Position numbers and translations under genes: made by a program. A stretch of DNA of 55,191 nucleotides from an uncultured Clostridia bacterium (GTDB taxonomy: Bacteria > Bacillota > Clostridia > Christensenellales > Borkfalkiaceae): positions 1-55,191 of the forward strand of contig CAKQSB010000015.1 in assembly GCA_934271735.1 (NCBI GenBank). The letters are read 5' to 3'. Under the pieces are notes generated by a model. It was not told the origin of the DNA, ran no database searches, and saw nothing but the letters and a program-made list of their open reading frames with translations. This document shows positions 42,413-51,028 of the stretch, in pieces; within the stretch, counting starts at the first letter, position 1, and every line of letters starts with the position of its first letter.

Positions 42413-43927
42413 TTATAAAATTTCAAGATTTTTATGGAATATTCTTCTGAAATCCGAGAATGCGTTCAAAGCGTCTTTGATTTCGAGCGAAGCGTCTCCC
42501 TCGACTTCGGTTTTCATTATGACCGAATCGCCGAGAACGTCGCAGTTAAGCGAAACCACGCAGGACGACATGCTTCTGTCAAGACTTTCTGCAATTCTGA
42601 GCATAATCCCGAGCTTTCTGATTGCGTCGATATCTTCTTCGGAAACATACGCCTTATATTTTACGATATCGCTCATATTGAGATCGTCGTTCGCGTGAAC
42701 GGCGGCAACGAGCGAAGCCATGACCGTTTCTCTCGTGCTGAGACCGTAAATACTTGCGTTCATAATGATATAAGCCGTGTGTTTTTCGTAGCCGTAATAT
42801 TTTATCGACGCGCCCGAATCGTGAAGCATTGCCACGACTTTAAGTATTTTAAGATACTGTCTCGGGAACTTATGAAGTACGCGGAGCTGTTTGAAAAGCT
42901 GAACCGAAAGATTCACGACGTGTTCCACGTGTTTCTGATTGCAGTCGTAAAATCTGACGAGAGTCTGCAAACTGTAAGTCAGAACGTCGCTTATAGGCTT
43001 TTCTATCGTGGTGGGCATAGCATAATTGAACATAATGCCCTCTCTTAAGCCGCAACCCGAAATGACCATCTGCTCGTAGTTCATATATTTTATGAAACTG
43101 CTGATAGCCGCGAGCGCGCTCGGAAGAATGTCCGCGCGGGAAGACGAAACGCCTTTTATTCTCTTCTTTTTATCGAGATCGAGAACTTTGAGCATATCGT
43201 ACAGATTATTGAATTCTTCGGCGTTTATACGATAATTATGTACCGTGCTGATCGGGCTTTTCTTCATCATTTTGCTGAGCTTGCAAAGACTTCTGAACGA
43301 TCCGCCGACGCCTATCATCTGCGTTTCGGGGTCGACCTCTTTAAGCCATTCGATACGCTTCAGCTGTTCGGTGAAAAACTCCTCTATCTTAGCCGCCTGT
43401 TCCGCGGGAGAAATGCCGTCATTCTGGAAAAGTTCCGTCAAAGTAACCGCACCGAACGGGAGCGTTTCGAAATGAAGGAGATTTTTTCTGTTATACTGAA
43501 CGATTTTCGTAGATCCGCCGCCGATTTCGAGAATAAGCCCTTTGGGGATATCCATCGTGTTGATTACGCCTTTGTAAACGTAAGTGGCTTCTTCGTCGGC
43601 AGTTAAAACTCTGAGCTTTATGCCGCAGGTCGTTGCGACCTCGTCTAAAAAGCTGCGCTGATTTTTTGCCCTTCTCACCGCCGCCGTCGCCACGGCTATT
43701 ATTTTTTCGATACCGTACGCGTCGCAAAGTTTGCGGAACATTTTAAGCGTTTTAAGCGTTTCGGCTATTCTCTGCGGCTTCAAAAAACCGTCTCTTTCCA
43801 TATCCTTGCCGAGCCTTACGCTTTCTTTAAGCTGGTCTATGACGATAAAATGCCCGTCGCCGAGCATTTCTACGATTACAAGTCTTGCAGTGTTCGAGCC
43901 TAAGTCGATAATTCCGATTTTTTCCAA
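42413..43927 (-). CDS. ppx: Exopolyphosphatase/GppA-type phosphatase (Ppx/GppA)
   Basis: The 504-residue enzyme acts on polyphosphate and/or pppGpp. The actin-like ATPase fold is seen in IGIIDLGSNTARLVI (phosphate 1) and GLILEIGGGSTKIVQY (phosphate 2), and a C-terminal HD-type domain carries MLHDSGASIKYYGYEKHTAYII. The start is a TTG at 43927 with GAGG 9 bases upstream; the ATG-like longer frame to 43999 lacks a binding site. Distinguishing polyphosphate from pppGpp activity is not possible from sequence. Upstream, 43928-44108 shows nothing clear before the repeat at 44109. Confidence 0.88.
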   Translation of the reverse strand: MEKIGIIDLGSNTARLVIVEMLGDGHFIVIDQLKESVRLGKDMERDGFLKPQRIAETLKTLKMFRKLCDAYGIEKIIAVATAAVRRAKNQRSFLDEVATTCGIKLRVLTADEEATYVYKGVINTMDIPKGLILEIGGGSTKIVQYNRKNLLHFETLPFGAVTLTELFQNDGISPAEQAAKIEEFFTEQLKRIEWLKEVDPETQMIGVGGSFRSLCKLSKMMKKSPISTVHNYRINAEEFNNLYDMLKVLDLDKKKRIKGVSSSRADILPSALAAISSFIKYMNYEQMVISGCGLREGIMFNYAMPTTIEKPISDVLTYSLQTLVRFYDCNQKHVEHVVNLSVQLFKQLRVLHKFPRQYLKILKVVAMLHDSGASIKYYGYEKHTAYIIMNASIYGLSTRETVMASLVAAVHANDDLNMSDIVKYKAYVSEEDIDAIRKLGIMLRIAESLDRSMSSCVVSLNCDVLGDSVIMKTEVEGDASLEIKDALNAFSDFRRIFHKNLEIL

Positions 43928-44108
43928 TTTTCTAACCTCAAAATAAATATGTCGAATACAAACATAATAGAATTTAATTTTACTGCGTAATATTAACATA
44001 ACTTTTCGATTTTGTAAAGGGGGATATTGTCAATTTGTGCATTTTTTCCCACATATTGTGCAATTTGCAAACATACCGACAATATATTGAAGTTTTTGTT
44101 TGATTATA

Positions 44109-44221
44109 TGCCGGACAAGGCGCGCGAACGCGTTCATAATGAATGTATAACACGTGAGCGGAACGCGGTATTAGTCAAAAATGCGCCGTCTGACCACGAT
44201 TCGTATTTTTCTTGTCCTGCA
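44109..44221. repeat. Dispersed repeat, copy 4 (complete, MITE-like)
   Basis: The 113-bp element starts TGCCGGACAA and ends TTGTCCTGCA, terminal inverted repeats with one mismatch, and both ends are bordered by TA. It contains a GCGAACGCG block, GTATTAGTCAAAAAT as in copy 1, and the 35-bp terminal hairpin at 44187-44221. The TA borders fit a non-autonomous element of the IS630/mariner type, but no transposase is present. It is located upstream of ppx. Confidence 0.75.
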
Positions 44222-44270
44222 TAGCGGATTTTGTTGTATTTTATCTACGATTTTGTTGCGTCGGAAAGCT

Positions 44271-44672
44271 TTATTCCTCCCGCGGTCGCTTTATCGTTTC
44301 TATCTTTTCGTTTATTTCTTCCGAGAAAAACTGTACCGCCGAAAGGGCGAGCAGAAAACCGCCGAAAATTCTTTTCAGAATTTCCCCGTCTGTCGCCTGA
44401 GCCGCGAAGCTCCCCGCCAGCGACAACGCCGCCGCGGGTATTATTATCCATAAAATCCCATCTTTTCTCACTCTCTTATTTTTAATATGAATAATAAGAG
44501 AAACAATCGCCATGGGAATGAACGCGACGAGGTTTATCGCCTGCGCCTGTTGTTGTTCCACGTCGAAAAAAATCGTGAGAAGAGGAATGAGTATCGTTCC
44601 GCCGCCCATTCCCAATCCGCCGAGTACGCCCGACATAAGTCCCGCCAAAACGAGTAAAATAATTTTTCGCAT
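44271..44672 (-). CDS. TauE/SafE-type permease, C-terminal half protein
   Basis: The 133-residue protein has about four hydrophobic segments (MRKIILLVLAGLMSGVLGGLGMGGG start, IINLVAFIPMAIVSLIIHI-like segment, WIIIPAAALSLAG, and GGFLLALSAVQFF). GLGMGGGTILIPLL is the characteristic TauE/SafE loop. Its length is half that of a full permease. It is encoded just downstream of a homologous half (44681-45049), so the two probably assemble into one transporter of sulfite, sulfonate or other anions. The ATG at 44672 is used; a TTG at 44684 overlaps the previous stop. Confidence 0.8.
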   Translation of the reverse strand: MRKIILLVLAGLMSGVLGGLGMGGGTILIPLLTIFFDVEQQQAQAINLVAFIPMAIVSLIIHIKNKRVRKDGILWIIIPAAALSLAGSFAAQATDGEILKRIFGGFLLALSAVQFFSEEINEKIETIKRPREE

Positions 44673-44680
44673 ATCAAAAA

Positions 44681-45049
44681 TCAAAAAAACAAAAGTTTAA
44701 CGCCCGCCGCGAGCATTACCACGGCAAAAATACGAGTTATCCATTTCGAAGAAAGCTTTCCGAGCAGCCACGCGCCCGCAATTCCGCCGAGAACCACACC
44801 CGCGCCCGACGGTAGTCCGACCGAAAAATCGAAACTTCCTTTGATAAAATACACTATCGCGCTTATCACCGAAACTGGCAGAATTATCGCGATAGCCGTC
44901 GCGTGGGCGGATTTCGTTTTCATTTTCAATAAAAAAGTAAGCAAGGGAACAACGATCATTCCCCCTCCGCCGCCGAAAAAGCCGTTCGCAAGCCCCGTGA
45001 CGACTCCCGTCAGAATAAGATACAATTTTTCTTTTATGTTTTCAGTCAT
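44681..45049 (-). CDS. TauE/SafE-type permease, N-terminal half protein
   Basis: The 122-residue protein has four hydrophobic segments and the family loop GFFGGGGGMIVVPLLTFLL, with HATAIAIILPVSVISAIVYF and a GGIAGAWLLGKLSSKWITRIF stretch. It is the first of two adjacent half-permease genes, spaced by 8 bases, and the pair gives eight segments in all, the size of a full TauE/SafE protein. The substrate is unknown. Confidence 0.8.
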   Translation of the reverse strand: MTENIKEKLYLILTGVVTGLANGFFGGGGGMIVVPLLTFLLKMKTKSAHATAIAIILPVSVISAIVYFIKGSFDFSVGLPSGAGVVLGGIAGAWLLGKLSSKWITRIFAVVMLAAGVKLLFF

Positions 45050-45242
45050 AACCTTTTATATTTTGCGTCGGTCGAGGCAAAATATCCCTTTTCCCGTCTT
45101 TTTATTATTCCCTTGTCGGGCGATAATAATCCTTCGGAAACACGATATTTCGGATACGCGCACGTTTTTCCCTTAAATAAGCGATTACCGAAAGATTTTT
45201 TCGGGTAAATTGTAAAAATCTTTAATATCTGCCGTAGAATTA

Positions 45243-45271
45243 TTGCATTTTTTTGCCGAATGCTGTATAAT
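45243..45271 (+). promoter_or_regulatory. Promoter of the large surface lipoprotein gene
   Basis: The plus strand reads TTGCAT, 17 bases, TATAAT. The leader to the ATG at 45418 is about 140 bases and shows no known element. The stretch 45050-45242 holds only an A/T-rich hairpin near 45106. Confidence 0.8.
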
Positions 45272-45417
45272 AGGAAAGTCTAATATATGGTCGCGTCCGC
45301 ACACGCGAACTTTTACGACGCAAAAAATCGGAAAACAATGCGGATTTTACCGCTCGTTTCTTTTCCTTTGTCGTAAAAAACGGGACGGACAGGCTAAAAA
45401 CTTCAGAAAGGTGACTT

Positions 45418-48219
45418 ATGAACAAAACTCAGAACAAGTTTAACTTCAAAGCGTTCATTATGCTTCTGACGGCGCTCGTTCTTTCGCTCGTTCTCTGCTG
45501 CGCTACGGCTTGCGGCGGAAATTCAAGCGAATCTTCGTCCGCTTCGGAATCCGAATCGTCTTCCGAAAACGAAACGGTAAACGATACGCAGATGATCGCA
45601 AACGGCAACTTCGAACTTTACGTTCCCAAGACCGCCACTTATCCTTACACGCTCAGCTCGACCGTAAAGTGGTCCTCGAGAACCACTTACGGAACGACAA
45701 AATCTTCGGGTATCATCGATATCACGAAAGACGCTTACAAAGATAAGGGTCTCGAACGCGAAGGCGTTGCCGAAGGCGAATCCAAGATTCTTATGCTTGC
45801 CAATGACGTAAACTCGAAGAGCGAGGGCGCGGCTCAGTACACAACCTCGAACACCACGATCACCGCGGAATACGGCGTCGATTACAAACTTACCGTCTGG
45901 GTACTTACCAAGGACGTTGCGGGCAAATACTCCGACAACAACCCCGAAGTAAACACGGGCGCGTACATCGAAATCAAAAACACCGTCGGTCAGGCTATTC
46001 AGTCTACTATCGTAGATAACATCGATACCAAGGGCGAATGGAAACAGTACGCCGTTTACCTCAGACCGAGCAACTACGCTACCACGAAATATCAGGTAGT
46101 TTTAGGTTTCGGACACGGTTCGAGCGACAATAAGCTCAGAGGCTGCTCCGGTTACGCTTATTTCGACGACGTTAAGATGGAAAAACTCGAAAACGGCGAA
46201 TACGATAAAGCTGCCGGCAAAGCTTTGAGCCTTTACAACGGCGAAAACAAGACCGAAGAAGCTTTCGTTCTCGACACCGCGAAAGCCGCAGAAAACGCCG
46301 TTAAGGTCGACTTCGCGAAAGAAGCTGCCGGCACGGACGTTCTCGGCGGAGGAAACGGCGAATTCAATAAATTCAACGTCAACAACAAAAACGACAGCGA
46401 AGGTTACGCCGTAAACGCTCCCGAAAACGGAGAACTTACGGTCGACTTCAGTCAGCTTAAGAGAGAATACGGCTCTTCCTATTCTTACACCACTATTCCT
46501 TTCGATCTCGAAAAATACGTCGATAACGACAAGGACGCGACGACCGATTATAAAGGAATAATGATTTCCTTCATCGCGAACGTTTCCGCGAAGAGTTACT
46601 CAAAGAACGCTTCCGTAAAGGTTCTCGATAACAACAAAGAAAACGGCGGTTTCGACAGCTTCGCTACCGACGGAAAAGACGTGAGATACGCGATTTACCT
46701 TACGACCAACAGAACGGACGGCGCAAAACCGCTTCAGTATCAGCTTAAAATCACGTTCGGACCTACCGCCGAATCGTCCGTAAACGCGGACTTCCCCATC
46801 GGTAAAGCCGTATTCAAGGATTTCAAAGTCGTTAAACTCAACGAAGAAGAATTCAACCTTGCGGACACCTCGAACAACGGAACTAAAGTTACTCTTCTCG
46901 GCGATTACAACTCCGACGTTTCCGACGACGACGACAAAGACGACGAAACGAAGGACAGCTATACGATCACTACCGGCGCCGTTATGTACGACGCTACGAA
47001 GAAAGACGCAGACGGTCGTTACGACGGTCTGGAAGTCGGTGTCGAACAGATCACGAGCGGAGCTTACAGAGCCGCAGGCAACGAAAGCGACGGCAACAAA
47101 GCTATCCTCGTAAACAGCGGTTATAACTACTCCATAGCGGGACTTAACGACGCACTCAACGCTCTTAAAGCCGACTATATAGCAGGTCTTAACGGAGACA
47201 ACAAGGAAGTTCAGGCTATCGCGCTTTACTCCGCAAACGGTTACTACATTCGTATGACCTCCAACGGTCTTCCGATAACCGTTCCCGCAAACAGCGTTTA
47301 CAGCTTCAGCGTTAAGCTCAGAGTTATCGAAGGCGAAGCGTTTGTAAGACTTTACGATTACGACACCACCGAAATCGACTCCACGAGCCAGATCGCAAAA
47401 CTCACCGTAAACGGCACAGACTACAAAATGCTTACGAAAGTAACCGCGAACAGCAAAAAGGCTCTCGACGGCTACACTACCGTAACGTTCGTTGTGAGAA
47501 CAGGCAACAAGGCTAAGACCTTAGAACTTCAGTACGGTTTCGAAGGCAAGGGCGCAATGCTTATCGGCAGCGCGGACAAAGGCGCTACTTACTCCGCCGC
47601 AAGCGATTACGACACTCTTGTTAAAGCTTACGCGGCTAAATCCTCTCTTTACGAGTTGGAAAAAACCGATTCTTACACCAAAACCGTTAAGTACTACACC
47701 GACAAAGACAAGAAGAACCCCGTTAAGGAAGAAGACGAAAGCGGCAATAAGGTCGACAAAGTAGTCGAAACTACCGACGTAGTCGTTTCTTACGGTTATC
47801 TTAAAGACGCTTCGGGCGACGGTAAAACGACAGTTGTTATGCTTTATCGTTTCGACACGATCGATGCCGACAATTACGTTATCGAATCCGACGAATCCGA
47901 AAGCAACAGCTCATCCGAATCCGACAGTACTTCCGGCAACTCCGCTGCAAGCTACGCTTGGCTGCAGATCATTTCTATCATAATTGCGATTGCCCTTGTT
48001 GCGGCGCTCGTTGCGGTTATCATTCGTATGGCAACCAAGAACAAGAAGAGCAAGAAGACCAGAACCGAAGCTTACTATCAGAAGGGTTACGATAAATCCA
48101 AGAGATACAGCGGAAACGATAAGAACGCAAACAAGAACAACATCGAAGCTCCCGAAGAAACCGACGAAGCGTATGACTACGGCGACGGCGAAAACGGAGA
48201 CGGAGAAAATAAAGACTGA
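45418..48219 (+). CDS. Large surface lipoprotein with C-terminal membrane anchor
   Basis: The 933-residue protein has a signal peptide with a lipobox ending at Cys32 (ATAC), a Ser/Glu-rich spacer (about 36-53), and a large extracellular part. This part contains jelly-roll-like segments: NGNFELYVPKTATYPYTL and GYAYFDDVKMEKLE (about 60-255), and a second copy-like region (about 620-710, YSFSVKLRVIEGEAFVRL). Near the C terminus a Ser-rich linker precedes a transmembrane segment (about 843-868, IISIIIAIALVAALVAVII) and a basic then acidic tail. AAAGGTGAC supports the start. Codons are strongly biased to C-ending forms, suggesting high expression. The jelly-roll parts resemble carbohydrate-binding modules, so glycan binding is possible; function otherwise unknown. 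Confidence 0.8.
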   Translation: MNKTQNKFNFKAFIMLLTALVLSLVLCCATACGGNSSESSSASESESSSENETVNDTQMIANGNFELYVPKTATYPYTLSSTVKWSSRTTYGTTKSSGIIDITKDAYKDKGLEREGVAEGESKILMLANDVNSKSEGAAQYTTSNTTITAEYGVDYKLTVWVLTKDVAGKYSDNNPEVNTGAYIEIKNTVGQAIQSTIVDNIDTKGEWKQYAVYLRPSNYATTKYQVVLGFGHGSSDNKLRGCSGYAYFDDVKMEKLENGEYDKAAGKALSLYNGENKTEEAFVLDTAKAAENAVKVDFAKEAAGTDVLGGGNGEFNKFNVNNKNDSEGYAVNAPENGELTVDFSQLKREYGSSYSYTTIPFDLEKYVDNDKDATTDYKGIMISFIANVSAKSYSKNASVKVLDNNKENGGFDSFATDGKDVRYAIYLTTNRTDGAKPLQYQLKITFGPTAESSVNADFPIGKAVFKDFKVVKLNEEEFNLADTSNNGTKVTLLGDYNSDVSDDDDKDDETKDSYTITTGAVMYDATKKDADGRYDGLEVGVEQITSGAYRAAGNESDGNKAILVNSGYNYSIAGLNDALNALKADYIAGLNGDNKEVQAIALYSANGYYIRMTSNGLPITVPANSVYSFSVKLRVIEGEAFVRLYDYDTTEIDSTSQIAKLTVNGTDYKMLTKVTANSKKALDGYTTVTFVVRTGNKAKTLELQYGFEGKGAMLIGSADKGATYSAASDYDTLVKAYAAKSSLYELEKTDSYTKTVKYYTDKDKKNPVKEEDESGNKVDKVVETTDVVVSYGYLKDASGDGKTTVVMLYRFDTIDADNYVIESDESESNSSSESDSTSGNSAASYAWLQIISIIIAIALVAALVAVIIRMATKNKKSKKTRTEAYYQKGYDKSKRYSGNDKNANKNNIEAPEETDEAYDYGDGENGDGENKD

Positions 48220-48262
48220 TAACGAAACTATTTAAGTTTAGTTCTATAAGTTAAAATAAGTA

Positions 48263-48292
48263 AGCGGGCGGCTCGAAATCGAGCCGCCCGCT
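48263..48292 (+). terminator. Terminator of the surface lipoprotein gene
   Basis: A nearly perfect AGCGGGCGGCTCGA / TCGAGCCGCCCGCT palindrome is followed by TCTATTATATT on the plus strand. It is 43 bases after the stop codon. Confidence 0.75.
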
Positions 48293-48522
48293 TCTATTAT
48301 ATTATTTCTATTATATTGTTATATATTGTTTTGCATTAAACATAACGAAGTTACCATATACCCCGTCGGTTCGCTTTCGTGATTTGTTTCTTCGAAATAT
48401 TTTTTTCTGTGCGTTTTAAGATGAAGATTTTCTTCGGCATATTCACGATACAAAACCGATGATTAACCGCCCTGTTTTTGCAACCGAAGAGATTGTACCC
48501 AAAAAAACAATATTTTGCAAAT

Positions 48523-48569
48523 GGGCGACCGATGTATACCGAGGTATATCATCGATCGCCCGCTTTTTT
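48523..48569. terminator. Strong hairpin after the aepY gene, plus-strand T run
   Basis: GGGCGA...TCGCCC with an inner CGATG/CATCG region forms a stem of about 16 bp with one mismatch and one bulge. TTTTTT follows on the plus strand, and a weaker T run follows on the minus side after 15 bases. It may end the phosphonate operon or an unseen plus-strand transcript. The stretch 48294-48522 shows no gene. Confidence 0.6.
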
Positions 48570-48580
48570 GAAATAAATCT

Positions 48581-49705
48581 TTATTTCAGAGTTTTCAGAT
48601 ATTCCATAAAGTTTTGTTTGTTTTCAAGGCTCGTTGTCGTCGGTCTGCCTAAGTCTTCCCTCGCTCCGATCGAACATTTTACTTCGATAAAGCTGAGTTT
48701 TTCGCTTTCCCCGGCTTTTTTCAGTTCTTTATCCAAATCCGCGAAATTATCTACGCAAACCGCATTCGGATATCCGCAAGCCGCGGCGATTTTAACCAAA
48801 TCGATACTCCCCGCAACTGTTGGCATACCGCCTACGGTCTCGTGTGCGGCGTTGTTTATAACGATATGAACAAGATTTTTCGGTTTATTCACGCCTATGA
48901 CAGCCATTGCGCCCATATGCATCAAAGCCGCGCCGTCTCCGTCGATACACCAGATTTTTTGATTCGGCTTGTTAAGCGCAACGCCGAGCGCAATCGAACT
49001 GCTATGCCCCATGGACCCGACAGTTAAAAAATCGTATTTATGACTTTGCCCGTTCGCTTCTCTTATTTCGAACAATTCTCTGCTCGCTTTGCCCGTCGTG
49101 CTGACAATCGGGTCTTCGCCGCTCACGCTCACGATATGACGGATAATTTCCTCGCGAGGCATGGTATTGTTATTTTTATACTCGACTTTCGGCGCGTCGG
49201 TCAACGCTCCTTTACGGATAACGAAAGCCACGTCCAGTCCGCGGCAGAGCTTCTCTTTAAATTTGCTCATAGCGGTCTCGACCTCCTCGTCGGTAGTGTC
49301 TTTTCCGATAACGAAATTCGATATGCCCATGTCGTCGAGAAGCTTGGTCGTCACTTCTCCCTGATAAATATGTTGCGGTTCGTCGTGAACGCCCGGTTCA
49401 CCTCTCCAACCGACGATAAAAATCACGGGGATAGCGTAAACCTTGTCGTTAAGAAGGGACGCAGCGGGGTTTATGATATTTCCCTCGCCCGAATTTTGCA
49501 TGTAAACAACGGGAACTTTCCCCGTAGCAAGGTGATATCCTGCCGCCAGAGCCGCGCAGTTTCCCTCATTCGCCGCTATGATATGGTGGCGCGGGTCTAT
49601 CCCGTATTTATCCATCAGATAATTGCATAACGCTTTCAACTGACTGTCGGGTACGCCCGTGTAAAAATCAGAGTTTAATATTTCTATTAACTTTTCTACT
49701 TTCAT
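48581..49705 (-). CDS. aepY: Phosphonopyruvate decarboxylase
   Basis: The thiamine diphosphate enzyme decarboxylates phosphonopyruvate to phosphonoacetaldehyde, pulling the unfavourable PEP mutase reaction forward. The 374 residues include FYTGVPDSQLKALCNYL, AANEGNCAALAAGYHLATG (catalytic glutamate region), GWRGEPGVHDEPQH, and the ThDP motif CIDGDGAALMHMGAM ending INN. It is the third gene of the 2-aminoethylphosphonate operon, 14 bases after the PEP mutase gene. Confidence 0.93.
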   Translation of the reverse strand: MKVEKLIEILNSDFYTGVPDSQLKALCNYLMDKYGIDPRHHIIAANEGNCAALAAGYHLATGKVPVVYMQNSGEGNIINPAASLLNDKVYAIPVIFIVGWRGEPGVHDEPQHIYQGEVTTKLLDDMGISNFVIGKDTTDEEVETAMSKFKEKLCRGLDVAFVIRKGALTDAPKVEYKNNNTMPREEIIRHIVSVSGEDPIVSTTGKASRELFEIREANGQSHKYDFLTVGSMGHSSSIALGVALNKPNQKIWCIDGDGAALMHMGAMAVIGVNKPKNLVHIVINNAAHETVGGMPTVAGSIDLVKIAAACGYPNAVCVDNFADLDKELKKAGESEKLSFIEVKCSIGAREDLGRPTTTSLENKQNFMEYLKTLK

Positions 49706-49719
49706 ATTTCTGTTTTCGT

Positions 49720-51015
49720 TTACAGTTCGTCAATCAAAGTAATGATTTCTTTAATCGGCATAAGTTTGTCGTCGACTTCTTTCGCCCTGTGATATTTCAG
49801 AATATCCGTTGCCGTCTGCTGCATAGCGGGAACGGCGGCGCGGGTCAGCTGATTTGCGTAAATCACAACGTTTACGCCGTGAGCCGCGAGTTCCTCTTCG
49901 GTAATCACGTTGAAACTCGACGGAACGACAACGATAGGCGTATGTTTGTCCGTCGCTCTGAATTTATCGCAAAATTCAAGAATTTCGGCGGGATCTTTTT
50001 TGCGGCTGTGAATCATAATTCCGTCCGCGCCCGCCTTAACGAAAGCCGCTGCCCTTTCGAGTGCGTCGTTCATACCCTTTTCGAGAATAAGGCTTTCTAT
50101 ACGGGCGATAATCATAAAATCGTCCGTGAGCTGCGCTCTTTTGCCTGCCGCTATTTTCGCGCAAAATTCCTCTATCGTAGCCTGCGTTTGCTCGACTTCC
50201 GTGCCGAACAGGCTGTTTTTCTTAAGTCCTTTTTTGTCTTCGATAATAACCGCGCTTACGCCCATACGCTCGAGAGAGCGGACGGTATAAACGAAATGTT
50301 CTGCAAGTCCTCCCGTGTCGCCATCGAAAATTATCGGCTTAGTCGTAACTTCCGTAATATCGTCGATTGTGCGGAAACGGGACGTCATATCCACAAGCTC
50401 GATATCGGGTTTGCCCTTCGCCGTACTGTCACAAAGGCTCGACAACCACATCGCATCGAACTGATCGAGCTTGCCGTCGCGTTCTACGATCGTCTTTTCG
50501 ACTATTAACCCCGTAAGTCCGCTGTGTGCTTCCATCGCCTTTACGATCGGCGTTAAAGATATCAACTGACGGAGCCTTTTCCGTCTGTATTCGGGCATTG
50601 CAAGTTTTTCGCGAAGCTGAAGATCTATTTTTTTTACTTTGTCGTTGTACGTATAAGGAACGTCCACGAGTTCCCCGCCGTACGTCTTCAGCAACTCTTC
50701 GACGTGAGCGCGGATTGCTTTTTCGGGTCCGTCTTTCCAATTATCCCCGTGCACGACGTAATCGGGTTTAAGCTTTGAAATTACGTCGTCGTAAAGCATA
50801 TCGTTCTGAACGACAACTTCGTCGACGCCGTCTATGCTTTTATAAAGATGTATTCTTTCGTCCTGACCGATCGTCGGAAATCTGTTATATCTTATCAAAG
50901 CTTCGTCCGAAAGACACCCGACAACGACTTTTCCGAGCTTAGCGGCGTTTTTTATAATATTGAGATGCCCGTCGTGAATAATATCCGTGCAAAAGCAAGT
51001 GTATGCGGTTTTCAT
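49720..51015 (-). CDS. aepX: Cytidylyltransferase-phosphoenolpyruvate mutase fusion
   Basis: The 431-residue protein joins two domains. The N-terminal one (about 1-130) is a nucleotidyltransferase of the HxGH type (CFCTDIIHDGHLNII and YVVHGDNWKDGPEKAIRAHV); the C-terminal one (about 145-430) is PEP mutase with GLIVEKTIVERDG, IIFDGDTGG and the signature VIIEDKKGLKKNSLFG. PEP mutase makes phosphonopyruvate; the transferase half could form CMP-aminoethylphosphonate for attachment to surface polymers. The ATG at 51015 has AGGAG 9 bases upstream and lies 13 bases after the phnW stop; the longer frame to 51036 is unlikely. Confidence 0.92.
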   Translation of the reverse strand: MKTAYTCFCTDIIHDGHLNIIKNAAKLGKVVVGCLSDEALIRYNRFPTIGQDERIHLYKSIDGVDEVVVQNDMLYDDVISKLKPDYVVHGDNWKDGPEKAIRAHVEELLKTYGGELVDVPYTYNDKVKKIDLQLREKLAMPEYRRKRLRQLISLTPIVKAMEAHSGLTGLIVEKTIVERDGKLDQFDAMWLSSLCDSTAKGKPDIELVDMTSRFRTIDDITEVTTKPIIFDGDTGGLAEHFVYTVRSLERMGVSAVIIEDKKGLKKNSLFGTEVEQTQATIEEFCAKIAAGKRAQLTDDFMIIARIESLILEKGMNDALERAAAFVKAGADGIMIHSRKKDPAEILEFCDKFRATDKHTPIVVVPSSFNVITEEELAAHGVNVVIYANQLTRAAVPAMQQTATDILKYHRAKEVDDKLMPIKEIITLIDEL

Positions 51016-51028
51016 ACGTTTTCTCCTG

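Noticed and set aside
45243..45443. 66-codon plus-strand open frame
   Set aside because: It overlaps the lipoprotein promoter and leader and runs into the lipoprotein start in another frame.
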